A DNA stretch of 64,000 bases from Apodospora peruviana (Eukaryota; Ascomycota; Sordariomycetes; Sordariales; Lasiosphaeriaceae). Position 1 is the first letter of the stretch. Each line of letters opens with the position of its first letter. The position numbers and the translations under genes were made by a program. The stretch lies in assembly GCA_033439685.1 (NCBI GenBank), contig JAUEDM010000004.1, positions 4,154,001 to 4,218,000 on the forward strand. The letters are read 5' to 3'. The notes under the pieces are model-generated. The model saw only the letters and a program-made list of their open reading frames with translations. It was not told the origin of the DNA and did not search any database. This document shows, one piece after another, positions 11,342-22,577 of this stretch.

Positions 11342-12346
11342 CTACAACCCGCTCGATGGCCCGCCCTGAACAAACGGCGCAAAACCCCGGCTGACGTATC
11401 TCTCCTCATCCATCTCTCCTCCCAAGTTGGCACCATCCATACCATCCTCAGTGATATCCATGGTATCCTCGATATGTCGTTTCGAATGTTGTTGTCGCGT
11501 TCCCATGAAAATGCTGCTGTTCGGGACCGGCTTCTGCGCGGCGCTGACATCCCTCCTCGCTTTCAGCAACTCATCATGCGCCTGAAGAATCCTCTTCGAG
11601 TCATCATCGAAGTTGGTACAAAACCTTTGCAACCCAACAAACTGCATAGCCTTGATATAATCAAGCCCAAAAACATTCATTAAATACGCCGCACAAATCG
11701 CCGCGCTACTCCCATTTCCCGTCTCGCAGCACACCAAAACTTTCCCTCTCTTGAACTCCCTCCCATTATCGATCGCAATTCCTCCATCACCGTTCTGACC
11801 AACAGCTTGTGACCGATACACCTCCAATAAATGCTCGTTAATCTTCTTGACCGCAACCCCAAAAATCCCATTGAGCTGATAGACACTGTTCACAACAATC
11901 CCGTCTACCACAACCCCCAAACCCTCGATTCGTTTGCGTAGATTGCCAAAGGTGACGACTATCCTTTCCTCCAAGACCGTTAACACCATGGTGATTCCAT
12001 TGTCCCTAAGGAATTCCGGGTCGCGGGTAATCGCTATAGGGCCGAGATATAAGAAATCCAATATCGGCTGGGCCTTGCGGCGAGATTCGTAGCGCCATTC
12101 GCCCGTTGTGTCGAGGGCGATTTGTCTCTTTCCGTTCTGGGTGATGATTTCCAGGTCTTCTTGCGTGAGTTGAGAAGAATCGATGCCATTGAACGAAGGC
12201 ACGATCGATAGAGATACTTTTCCCTCCACAGCGATGGAGGGCACGTGGATGTATGGTGGGCTTGGGGGCCTTGACGAATATAGTGATGTTGGGATGGCGC
12301 CGTGCGGGAGAGTGCTTCCTCCTTCTCCTCCGTTTGTGAAGTTCAT
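11342..12346 (-). CDS. dual-specificity-phosphatase-fold protein with degenerate active site (STYX-like)
   Basis: 334 residues from ATG 12346 (context ATCACAATG); the open frame extends further upstream, but only with TTG. The fold is suggested by LDFLYLGPIA, the start of the DSP core, and by the P-loop region VLVCCETGNGSS. The phosphatase signature is H-C-x5-R. Here His is Cys206, the nucleophile Cys207 is kept, and the essential Arg is Ser213. Catalysis is therefore unlikely and a phospho-binding or scaffolding role is more probable, as in STYX proteins (inference). The N-terminus is Ser/Pro-rich. The last 45 or so residues are one unit of a tandem duplication whose second copy follows the TAG in frame. 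Confidence 0.75.
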   Translation of the reverse strand: MNFTNGGEGGSTLPHGAIPTSLYSSRPPSPPYIHVPSIAVEGKVSLSIVPSFNGIDSSQLTQEDLEIITQNGKRQIALDTTGEWRYESRRKAQPILDFLYLGPIAITRDPEFLRDNGITMVLTVLEERIVVTFGNLRKRIEGLGVVVDGIVVNSVYQLNGIFGVAVKKINEHLLEVYRSQAVGQNGDGGIAIDNGREFKRGKVLVCCETGNGSSAAICAAYLMNVFGLDYIKAMQFVGLQRFCTNFDDDSKRILQAHDELLKARRDVSAAQKPVPNSSIFMGTRQQHSKRHIEDTMDITEDGMDGANLGGEMDEERYVSRGFAPFVQGGPSSGL

Positions 12347-13293
12347 TGTGATGATGAATTGTGTAAGCGAAATTGAGTTGAGAGCGCTGCCTGACGAGTG
12401 TGTATGAGGCAGGCGGAAAGGGCTGGCTGGTCGCAAGTGTATGCCGAGTTCTGGGATATATAACTTAAGAGTATGAGTAACTGGGCAGTGTATCGATGAT
12501 GTGATATGATATGGAAGTGATACGCAAGTGTTAATGATCTCGAACCGAGTATGCTAACGACGCATTGTATGTCGTGAGGATGAGTGATGGATCATGGATG
12601 TTGTGTCGCGTCTAGAAACCTTTCCGACTTCGCCTGCCTGGTGTCGCGAGAATGCGCTCGGGGCCGTTGGCGGGGTTAAAGAAATTCGGGGCAAGAACGC
12701 GGGAGGGAGTCTAGAATAACCCCATGTTACGTTGTCCGACTGGAGCCTACCGGTCGCTACCTGACACCGAGACAGAGAGCAGATGGTCTGGCTTTTTGAC
12801 TGTTTTCGGCATCAATTGTATAAAGATTCAAGAACATTCAGGCTGGAAGTCTAATAAAAACTGCGCAGAGACGACGTTGAATGAAGCTGCTGTGGCCATA
12901 GCGCGCCGTCTCCGATTGGACAACGCTTGCTGAAAGGCATAGCGGTCGAACTGCGCACAGCAGCTGTCAGGTTGTCCCGTCCTGGTTCTTGGCTCCAACC
13001 ATGTATATAGTTACCTTTGTAACCTTACTGGATCTGGGTACTGAGTATCCATGGATGTCTTCAAGATTATGCTTTGTATTAAATTTAAGGTGTATTTTCC
13101 TGTCTAGCACAAGGCTGAGCGAAGTACCTCACTGCTTCAACCCCCGGAAAAGGTGTAGCTCTGTACCTGTAATAGGTATATACACCAAGAATACCCCATA
13201 CTTAAACCCTTATGCTCGTAATCACAACAAACGCTCTATAAGCCTGCGCAGAATGCTTACACGCTATAAACATCAACCACCGACGCCTCCCCT
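12347..13293. other. intergenic region, no gene seen
   Basis: Separates the pseudophosphatase start from the Spo7-like 3' end. Only short unrecognised open frames are present. Confidence 0.55.
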
Positions 13294-14598
13294 CTAAGGG
13301 GTATTGGCAGGACTCGGCGACGACCCAAGATCACTGAAGCTGCTCTGCTTAGCCAATGGCGACGGAATGTCTGGCGTCACGGACCGCGAATCCACCCTTG
13401 GGCGACCCTTAGACCCCGAGGCCAGCTTCTTCCGTCTCTTCTCCGACGCATTCGACGCAGTGCTCCCCTTGCGGCTGACAGTACCGCCAGACTCGTCCTC
13501 GGCCGGCGGTGTCGGGCTCCGAGGCGCAATCGAACTCATGCTCGACCTCCTCACACTAGCACCGCTCCCGCTCCTAGTACGCTTGTGTTCGCTCAGCACA
13601 GCTGAATGGCGTGGGTGGTGATGAACCTTCTCCGTCTCCTGCCGTACGGCATGCGGCCTCTCCGTCGTTGCCGCCCTCCGCCACGGTAGCCACCACATCC
13701 ACCCACCATGTTGTTTCCGCAGCTTCCGATCTCTCTCTTGAAGCTTCGCCCGTAGCAACGCGCGCCGCTCGTTCTCCCGTTCCCAGTATTCCGTCCTGTA
13801 GAGCTCCCAGTTCTCCCTAAAGGTAGGCGAGAACGGCTTTGCCAGCAGCAGCAGCTTCACGTAGTCCCCGCCGGCAGACAAATCCTCCTCGTGCCCAGCC
13901 TTTTCTTCGTCTCCGTTCACGATCGGAAGCGTCGGATGGTTATACGCAGACAGATTCAGCTCCTTGTCCACCTCGCGCAGCACCGACGGCTCAACATAAC
14001 GATACGATGACCCCGAATTCGAAAAAAGTCCATAGGTCAAAAACCACCCGATTGCCGAGAGCGCCTCCTTCCACCAGGGCCGCTTCATGACCACCAGCTT
14101 GCAATTGAAGCCCCTGAGCCCTCTGTTGGACACCGCAAACCACCGCCGCGGCCAGCGTACGCCTCGCTCCCAGATCCCTGTCGCCCACACCAGCAAGCCC
14201 GTCATGACACCTCCCAGAAAACACACCCGTTCGGCAGTCTCGACGACCCAGTAGACGCTCCCGCCCACGCCGCTGCCGTCCTCGCGCGGCGCTAGAAAGA
14301 GGGCGTATCCGAACCCGACCGACCACAATGAGAGAAGTGACAGGAAGAAGGTGTGGTGCCGTCGTCGAGCTCTCAGTTCAAGGTACTGTGCGCGCAGCGA
14401 CGCCTCGAGGATGAGCAGGTTCAAGTAGATCATGGACGGCGAGCTCGGGGTGTGGCTGAGGGGGTCGCCGGCCTTGCCCGTGCCGGCCGAGGAGGCGATC
14501 GGGCTGGTGCCGCCTATCGCTTTTGCGAGCTGCCGTTCGGGCAGCGCACCGACGGGCGCGCCCTTGACAATGGAGTCTAACGTCGAACCGTCCGCCAT
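13294..14598 (-). CDS. spo7: Spo7-like regulatory subunit of the Nem1-Spo7 phosphatase
   Basis: Spo7 partners Nem1 at the nuclear/ER membrane. The complex dephosphorylates and activates the phosphatidate phosphatase Pah1, setting the balance of phospholipid and triacylglycerol synthesis. The protein has 434 residues from ATG 14598; the frame continues 14 codons upstream but only from TTG. The family core is clear: IYLNLLILEASLRAQYLEL, then two membrane segments (about FFLSLLSLWSVGFGYALF and VCFLGGVMTGLLVWATGIW), and a cytosolic region containing YGLFSNSGSSYRYVEP. A charged helix (WERENERRALLRAKLQ) and a Ser-rich disordered tail follow. It is longer than yeast Spo7, as is usual in filamentous fungi. 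It is transcribed divergently from the Cld1-like gene. Confidence 0.85.
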   Translation of the reverse strand: MADGSTLDSIVKGAPVGALPERQLAKAIGGTSPIASSAGTGKAGDPLSHTPSSPSMIYLNLLILEASLRAQYLELRARRRHHTFFLSLLSLWSVGFGYALFLAPREDGSGVGGSVYWVVETAERVCFLGGVMTGLLVWATGIWERGVRWPRRWFAVSNRGLRGFNCKLVVMKRPWWKEALSAIGWFLTYGLFSNSGSSYRYVEPSVLREVDKELNLSAYNHPTLPIVNGDEEKAGHEEDLSAGGDYVKLLLLAKPFSPTFRENWELYRTEYWERENERRALLRAKLQERDRKLRKQHGGWMWWLPWRRAATTERPHAVRQETEKVHHHPRHSAVLSEHKRTRSGSGASVRRSSMSSIAPRSPTPPAEDESGGTVSRKGSTASNASEKRRKKLASGSKGRPRVDSRSVTPDIPSPLAKQSSFSDLGSSPSPANTP

Positions 14599-15228
14599 CG
14601 CTGCGGGTGTCGGTCGTCGTCCCAATCGGTGGTCGGTCAAGTAGGTGTATATATTATAATTAGGTTGAGAATAGAGTCCGGTGACGGTTACGCGGGAGGA
14701 GAGGTTTTATTCGGAATGTGGTCGGGTCGGGTGCCGTTCGGGTTCGCAAATGCGAAAAGGGATCAGACACTGACTGAGTTGCAGCACGGCCAATGCCACA
14801 TGCCAAAACAACGGGTGCTTTGCTCCGTCAGGTACAGATCGCAAAGCTCTTAGAATCCAGGCCTGAAGTTGTTGGGACTGAAGTTAGGCTGGCCAATGCC
14901 ATTATGTCATGTTTTGCTGTGCATGTGGTGTGGAGTTGGCATTGAAGCAGCGATGGCATCCTCCAAGGGACCAAGAGCATCCATCGGCTTTTTCGGACTT
15001 AACTGCAATAATGTGGCGGTTTATGACCGGTTTGCCGCGGGAACCCGGACGGTTATCGCGGAGAGTTTTAGTTCCGGTTGCATGCTGACTGTTGCGCTAC
15101 AGTTGTCCCGGTCGCCGACATTCCCTCCCAGCCTACGTATTTCTATGCGAATGCGACACGCGTGGCCGCCCCCTTTTAAAGACTATGTATACATGAGGCT
15201 GCGCATTGCGAAGGGGGTTCGTCCCACG
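14599..15228. promoter_or_regulatory. shared divergent promoter region of Spo7-like and Cld1-like genes
   Basis: About 630 bases separate the two start codons, which point away from each other. No tandem motif stands out. The arrangement would allow co-regulation of two lipid genes, but this is inference from layout only. Confidence 0.45.
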
Positions 15229-16894
15229 ATGCTCAAGACTTTTCCGACGACGCTCTCTTTTCGACAGCTTCTTCCGCAGAGCCGACTGAAACTTGCACCT
15301 TTTCTTGTGCGATTTCACATGAGTAGTAGCGCAAGTTCGCAGACCATGACCTCTGACGCCACTCTCCCCTCTGGCGGGTCCGAGAGGCCCGTCTCGCGAC
15401 AGTCGCACACCGAGAATCAGAAGCCACCGCGCTCATTTTCGAACTTCTTTACGTTGGGATACAAAGACGCCGCGCATCAATGGGTAAGTGTTGACCAGAA
15501 ATGTACTGATGAGCAAAACGATTGAAGCTAACTCAACAAAGTGGACCAGTGTGTCTGCCCGCCAGGCTGAGCGAAACGTCCTCTCCTACGTCCCCTCTAT
15601 TCGGGAAGCAAGCACCAGTACCGACGCTTTACAGCTTCAAGAACTCGCCAAGAGCGATCCTTTCGGACAGCGAGTATGGCGCAGCTCCATGGTCCAGTTA
15701 TCCGGCAAGGACCGGGCGCTCAACGAGCTATCGATTGAGCGCGTCGGAGAGCAGGCAGACGACACCCTCGTCATGCTCCACGGTTACGGCGCAGGGCTCG
15801 GCTTCTTCTACAAGAACTTCGAGCCGCTCAGTCGATCAAAGGGCTGGAAACTGTATGCTCTAGACATGCTCGGGATGGGCAACTCATCGAGACCCAACTG
15901 GAAGATCCACGCCAAAGACCAGAAAGCAAAGATCGCCGAGGCCGAAAGCTGGTTCATCGATGCGCTGGAAGAGTGGCGCCGCCTCCGTAATATCGAGAAG
16001 TTCACTCTGATGGGCCACTCCCTTGGTGGCTATCTCGCGGTTTCGTACGCACTCAAGTACCCAGGACGCCTGAACAAACTCATCCTCGCCTCGCCCGTGG
16101 GCATCCCGGAAGACCCCTGGGCCGTCAATGCGGAGATGCCGGAACCGGATGTGTCCGCAATGGAAAATGAATTTACTCAGGATCAAGAGAGCATCGTCCG
16201 GAGGCAAAGTGTCGACGGCGACAACAACAATTTCCTCAAGGCAAAAGACAAGCGCGCGGCAGCTAAAGATAACGCCCCCACGACGCCGCCAAAGCGGCCC
16301 ATCCCGGGCTGGGTTTCCTGGCTCTGGGACGCCAACGTGTCCCCGTTTAGCATCGTCCGACTTAGCGGCCCGCTCGGTCCCCGATTCGTGTCAGGATGGA
16401 CCTCCCGCCGCTTCAACCACCTCCCACCTGACGAGAAGCAAGCGCTGCACACGTACTCGTACACCCTGTTCCGCCAAAAGGGTAGCGGGGAGTATGCGCT
16501 GCCGTATCTCCTAGCTCCCGGAGCGTACGCGAGAAGTCCGGTAATCAACAGGATCCAGGATGTTGGACGCCAAGTGATCAAGCCGGCTACGGAAGACTCG
16601 CCAGAGGTAAGGGAGACTGGGTTCCCTATTGTGTTCATGTATGGGGAGAACGACTGGATGGATGTTGCGGGCGGGTACGCGGCCGAGCAGAAGCTGAAGC
16701 AGAGGATCGTGAAGGCTTTGCTGCACGGGACGCCGGAGGAGAAGAGGAAGGAGAATGGCAGCGCCAAGGTCATTGTCGTGACCAAGGCGGGGCATCATCT
16801 TTACCTTGATAATCCGGACGAGTTTAATGAGGCTGTTATTAAAGAGTTGGAGGAGACGAGGAACTGGGGGTTGAGGCAGAAGTCTATGAAATGA
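15229..16894 (+). CDS. cld1: alpha/beta hydrolase, cardiolipin-specific phospholipase (Cld1/ABHD4-5 family)
   Basis: Cld1 deacylates newly made cardiolipin in mitochondria. Exons 15229-15483 and 15542-16894 give 535 residues. The oxyanion region LHGYGAG, nucleophile elbow GHSLGG (Ser245) and the family's H-x4-D motif HHLYLD (from His503) are all present, with YGENDWMD before the last. I chose ATG 15229 because it has A at -3 and starts a 30-residue stretch with five Arg/Lys and no acidic residue, a typical mitochondrial presequence. ATG 15193 (still basic) and ATG 15319 (which removes the presequence) are alternatives. An insertion of about 60 charged residues after the strand following GHSLGG is lid-like. 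Family is secure; the exact start is not. Confidence 0.85.
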
Positions 16895-18202
16895 TAAACC
16901 TTGGTTGGTTGTTTGGGCATGATTGCATGAGACAGGCGTTTTGAGGCGCATTTGAAGAGTCGATACAGACCGACGGGTTGGCTGTTGCTGGGGAGAATCC
17001 CCAGAGCATTGTAATGTACTTTCCTATGTGTTTGTTGTTTTTCCCTCTCCTAGTCAGCCAAAACCTATGATATGGATGGAGAGGAGGGTCTATTACAAAG
17101 ACCATCAGGCTAGAGGTGTGCAACGTCCAAGAATTGGATGTGCCTGTCTTAGCAGGACGTCGTACGGTATCCTATAGAGTTTTGTATTAGAATAATATCG
17201 AAACGGAGTATATTGACACTTGCATTGCTCGACAAAGACGTCATTGCCTTAATAACTCGTGGACCTGTGCATCAGAGGCCTCAAGGCGATCAACCCCTTG
17301 ATAGTCAAGTGATGGCTCCATATTTAGCATTTACGCCTGACTATAAATCATACACATCATTTATCGGTCTTCCCTAGTTCAATACCAATGTTCTTATTCG
17401 CAGTTTATTTGAGTCAAACTAGGAAATTTACATCCGTAAATATTTGAATCTGAATGTCTTCCAAATCTTGAACAGAAATGATTAATGACCCCCTTTTGTC
17501 TTTGTTGCAGAAGTGGGGGACCGACAAATCTCAATTTGCCTAAAATTCCAGGCCGCTGCCTGCCAGCCGTTGATTAACAGGGGCTCGCATCTCGCTAGCC
17601 CAGTGGAGATAAGCTTAGATGGTCCAGTGGCGTTCCAGACACTGGCACGGCTGTTTCCACGTTGCGTGTTGCCCAAGAAATGTCCATGCCCACCCCCAGA
17701 TCTCATTTCGAATCTCGACAAGCACTTGACAAGTCGGCGGTTCTCTTAAAGCAGTGTGCAACAAAACACACACACACACACGCACACACACCATTCCACC
17801 AACCCCCCGACATCCGACGGAACGATATCACCATTTACTGGTATCTGTATTACACAGACACAGCCCGACAAGAAACACTCACTCGGGAGTTTCTATTCTC
17901 AGCAGCAGCAGCAGCCGCAGTGTGTCGCCGTTTGTTCGGGTGACGCGCCTGCCCGCCCCATTCGTTCATTTTCTCCGACTGCGGTTTGTCGCTCCAATGC
18001 GTCGTTAACTATCATTTTTTTTCGAAAAGAGAGAGAGAAATCTCACTCCGCGAATAAACGACGAACGACGTCCCCATCAACGCGAACTTTTTCCGACGAT
18101 AAATCGAGCGATCGGTCGACGCGGTTCATCGACCCAGGGGGGGTTTTTTTTTTGAAAGGGGGTTTTGCCGCCTGAAAGGAGGGCGAATCGGCCACCACCA
18201 CA
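16895..18202. other. intergenic region and long 5' leader of the PDI gene
   Basis: No supported gene. It includes an AT-rich stretch (17180-17480), a CA microsatellite (17766-17791), a CAG-rich run near 17900 and a G/T homopolymer stretch at 18138-18152 just before the PDI start. Confidence 0.55.
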
Positions 18203-20496
18203 ATGAGGTGGCTCAACCTCTCCTATCTTTTGGGTGCGGTCAGCCTGGCTGCTGTCGCTACCGCCGCCTCTTCTTCATCGACAGATTCCGACGAAGAACC
18301 GACGCGGGAAAACACGTATTTTAATCAGAAGAAGGTGCCGCCTATGCTGGAGTTGACGCCAGACAACTGGGAAAAGGAATCCAAGGCGACAAAATGGTTG
18401 ATGGTCAAGCATTATAGGTAAAGTCATCGTGACAGATTGCACTGCGCATCTGCTGACAGCTCTCCCCTCAAGCCCTTGGTGCCCACATTGTATAGACTTT
18501 GCCCCCAAGTACCAGACGTTGTACGAATTTTACTACACCTCCACGCCTCAGGGCAGCGGCAACGAAAACGCCGACTTCACGACCTTCTACGACTTCAAGT
18601 TCGCGTCGATTAACTGCGTCGCGTACTACGATTTGTGCAGCGAGCATGGCATCGGATCTTACCCGACCACTGTCCTTTACAAGGATGGCGAGGCTGTCGA
18701 GACCGTCAAGGGCGTCAAGAACCTGAACATCTTGAGCGGAATGATTGAGGATGCGCTGGAGAAGACGAAGCCGGGAACGCGGCCCGCCAAGATTACACTT
18801 CCCGAACCTGGTGCTCACTCCACTCCCGATGGCCCTGCTACGATTGATCTGTCCAAGCCTACGAAGGCCGAGCCGGCGAAGGAGAAAGTTGTCGCGGAAC
18901 CGGAGGGTACAGCCGCTGCGTCCAAGGCCGACCCATCTGCCGATGCCAAAGCCAAGGTAGACGAGAAGACCGGTTTCAACATTGACTACCAAGCTCCCGT
19001 GCACAAGGCACCGAAGGCCGCGTCTACCCCGAATCCCAATGGTTCCTCGATCTCGCTCTCCGCTGAGACGTTCCAGGCCAAGGTGACCATGACACAGGAA
19101 CCATGGTTCATCAAGTTCTACGCTCCTTGGTGCCACCACTGCCAGGCCATGGCACCGAATTGGGAACAACTTGCCAAGCAAATGAAGGGCAAGCTCAACA
19201 TTGGTGAGGTTAACTGCGACGCGGAGTCCAGACTGTGTAAGGATGCTCAGCTCCGGGGTTTCCCGACCATTCTCTTCTTCAAGGGTGGAGAGCGCGTTGA
19301 ATACGATGGTCTCCGTGGGTTGGGCGACTTCATTCAGTACGCCGAGAAGGCCCTCGATATTGCCAGCGGCGTGCCCGAGGTCGATGAGGCGTCATTCAAG
19401 GCGCTCGAAGAGAAGGAAGAGGTTATCTTCGTTTACTTCTACGATCACGCCACAACTAGCGAGGATTTCATCGCGTTGGAGCGTCTGCCCCTGAGCCTCA
19501 TCGGCCACGCCAAGCTTGTCAAGACCCGCGACCCTAAGCTGTACGAGAGATACAAGATTACTACCTGGCCGCGTCTGCTGGTGTCTCGTGAGGGAAGGCC
19601 GACATACTACACGCCTCTCACCCCGAAGGAGATGCGCGACACCCACCAGGTCCTGAACTGGATGAAATCCGTCTGGCTGCCCATTGTTCCGGAGATGACG
19701 GCTTCCAACGCCCGCGAGATCATGGACGGCAAGATTGTCGTTCTCGGCATCCTGAACAGAGATGACCAGGACTCATTCACGGTTGCGAAGCGCGAGATGA
19801 AGAGCGCCGCGACCGAGTGGATGGACAAGCAGATTCAGCTCTTTCAGCTGGAGCGACAAGAACTCCGTGACGCGAAACAGCTCCGCATCGAAGAGGCTGA
19901 GGACCGTGGTGACCAGCGGGCTCTCCGCGCGGCTAAGAGCATTCGCATCAACATGGACAAGACGGACAGGAAACAGGTCACCTTTGCGTGGGTCGACGGG
20001 ATCTTCTGGCAGCGATGGATCAAGACGACCTATGGCTTCGACGTTAAGGACGGCGATCGGGTGATTATCAATGATGAAGACGTAAGTTTTTTGATCTCAA
20101 CATGTAATGAGTTTGTGTGGAATGGCGCTAATTATTTGCTGTGGAAAAAAATAGAACCGGAGATACTGGGACGTTACCATTACGGGTAACTACATCGTTC
20201 CCTCGCGGACTTCGATCCTCGAGACCGTCAACAAGGTCACGGCGTCGCCGCCCAAGATCAAGCCCAAGTTGACGATTGGGGCGCTCGAGAAGATATTCTT
20301 CGATATCAAGATGACCTTTTCTGAGCATCCTTATCTTTCGATGGGATGCATTCTCGGGCTTGGGTTGGGATGCGCCTCGTGGTTCAGGGGCAGACTAAGG
20401 CGGACCGCCCGGGGCCACTTTAGACTCGAGGATAGTGTCAAGGAGTTTAAGGCGCCGCTACTGGGTGCCGCCAACGGTGGTGCCAAGGTGGACTAA
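18203..20496 (+). CDS. ER transmembrane protein disulfide isomerase (Eps1-like)
   Basis: Oxidoreductase for disulfide formation in the ER. Exons 18203-18417, 18473-20081 and 20155-20496 give 721 residues. A signal peptide (MRWLNLSYLLGAVSLAAVATA) leads to a first thioredoxin domain with active site CPHC (Cys75-Cys78). The first intron falls just before this site and splits the Ser72 codon. A Lys/Ala/Pro linker follows, then a second thioredoxin domain with CHHC (Cys292-Cys295) and GFPTILFFKGGE. Further thioredoxin-like domains without Cys pairs follow. One membrane span (about residues 668-684) precedes a cytosolic tail of about 36 residues. Yeast Eps1 also combines a CPHC first site with a C-terminal anchor. 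The identity as a membrane PDI is secure; the Eps1 orthology is likely. Confidence 0.9.
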
Positions 20497-21153
20497 AATA
20501 CGATCGGGGTGATGACTGACAGTAAGATTTTGAGAGTACATTTGATGGAACAGATATGGTGGTGGTGGCGTGAGCATGCGGAACGGAGCGGTCTGTCTGT
20601 CTGTTTTACAACGATCGAGAAAGGGGGAGTTCTCGGAACGGGCTACCTGATAAGCTTTTTTTTGGCTTTCTGTTTTCAGTTTTGGGGGGGTTGAGAATAA
20701 CTACTTACCTAGGTACTGGTGTTTCCTTTTTTATTGATGTAGGTGTATGCCCTTGACCTACTTTTCTCTATTCGTTTTCTGGTTTCCCTCTTGTGGTATA
20801 AAGTAGGTTTCTTTTCTGTATTATATAATAAAATGAAACTGCTGTGTAATTATGTCTATTCGAGAGAGAAGAATGGTTATGTGTTACGCCCCTTGTGCTA
20901 AACAGTACATAAGGTATGGATATTACATTTTACATTTATTGGCAACGAGATCACAGTTGGCTGATACAGATATCTACCTTGGTACGTACCTAGATCTCAA
21001 GGTAGTCGAATACGCGGACTCCGTTTGGCTCACTGGTACTGTGCGACTCTCCTTCGTCCATCTGATGAAGGCTCTTTTTGATATGGCGTTGCTCTAGCAG
21101 ACCAAGATTACCTAGAACTTTCCAACCACGTACATATGGAGTATACATGTAGC
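20497..21153. other. convergent 3' intergenic region
   Basis: 3' flanks of the PDI and RNase T2 genes. AT-rich with AATAAAATG-like poly(A) context at 20825-20835 and a perfect TACCTAGGTA palindrome at 20706. No gene seen. Confidence 0.55.
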
Positions 21154-22577
21154 TCACCTCTCCGACCCCGTCCCCCTCTTATAGTAGTGAACAGCACCAG
21201 GCGTCTTGGCACAATTACTCACAGATCCGCCATTGATATCCGCGCCGACCGGTTTCCCCTTTCCGTTTTGAGTCCTACCGTACACGTGATAGTAATACCA
21301 GACTTCAGTCAGCTGCGTGAACCCGTTATCCAAGCTTCCCTTCCCCTTTTCTGTGGCATTATACCGCGGCCCAGAACAGCCGATATACGGCTTGACACCG
21401 AATCTTGGGAGCGACAACGCACGCTGTATTTTTGAGAGAGAATAGGAGGTAGAGTTGCTGGGGCGGATGCCAGCGGCAGCGAGCCAGTCGAAAGTGGGCA
21501 GCTGCTGGAAAAATGATATGGCTGTTTCGAAAAAGTCGACGACTTCTTCGTGGGGCTGGTAAGTTGGGCCGTAGCATTCCACGTCGTATGTCGAGAAGCA
21601 AGTTGCGTGTTTGGAGAACTCGTGGCCCCAGAAGTCAGGGTTGGGTTGGGCTTGTGCGATCCAGTATCTTTTCGCATTTTGGTGTCAGTTTAGAGTGAGT
21701 GGTGAGACGGAGTGGAAGAGGGAAGCTTTACTTGTTCATCCATGCTAGGAGATCGAATTTTCCAAAGGGCTCGAGGAAGGTGCCGATGTTTGGGCCTGTG
21801 TAGGCTGGTACCGGGGTGCCGTCTGGTTTTCCGGTTGTTGTGTTTGGGGAGGGTAATGGATCGTATTGACGCCTATAACAGACATTTGTGGAATGTGTGA
21901 GATGATGGGTGACATGAAAAGGGGGGGGGGTTGGTGTGTGTTAAACTAACTTGAGGTCGCAGTATTGTGTCCAGGAGCCTGGGTAAGGTAGGTACGTAGT
22001 GGTCAGAATAGTTGGTTACCTGGTAAGTAGGTACCTAGTGTAATACTGCATGAACATACCGTTGCAGAAATCTGGTTTTATGGTAATTAGTAAATTCTTT
22101 CCGAATATCTTCTTCTGGTGAGAGATCCTTACCTGGCCATAGTCCATGCAGTGTCCACGAGTTCTTGGGGAGCACTTGTCCCTGGGCCTCAAGTCCGGTC
22201 CAGGTAGACCAGAACTGAGTTGCCAGCTGAACATTGGTAAAAATGGCAGTTAGCAATTGAGTTGCTGGGGTGGTCAGGTAATTCTTGATAACATAGACTT
22301 ACAACCAGTCCACCAAAAGTCTCTGTACAGCACGTGTCCGTCTTGCCGGGAACGGCGCCAGCGGAACATGAGAGCACGGGTTTCTCTAAGTGCCCACCCA
22401 ATATTATCGATAACTTGTCAGAATAGTTTCTCTCTCATAAAAAGTCAAAGATGCCAACATACCAAGAGCGCAGGTATGATTCAGTTCACTCAGCCCAGGA
22501 TACAACCCAGCCATCGCCGGCGCCGGCATCGATGACAGCAACCATACCGAGGCAGCGGCGGCGAGACTCGACTTCAT
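21154..22577 (-). CDS. secreted ribonuclease T2
   Basis: Extracellular or vacuolar endoribonuclease that cleaves RNA through a 2',3'-cyclic phosphate. Seven exons (minus-strand order): 22463-22577, 22303-22385, 22226-22133, 22071-22060, 21978-21951, 21872-21732 and 21667-21154. All phases agree and give 328 residues. The signal peptide ends near MPAPAMA. Catalytic segment I is WTLHGLWPDFCNG and segment II is GHEFSKHATCF, with the catalytic His and Glu residues in place. Cys residues typical of the family are present (NHTC, CCTETF, CFSTYDVEC). Exon 4 is only 12 nt and encodes the DFCN part of segment I. Possible N-glycosylation sites NTT, NST and NAT are visible. Strong family assignment. Confidence 0.9.
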
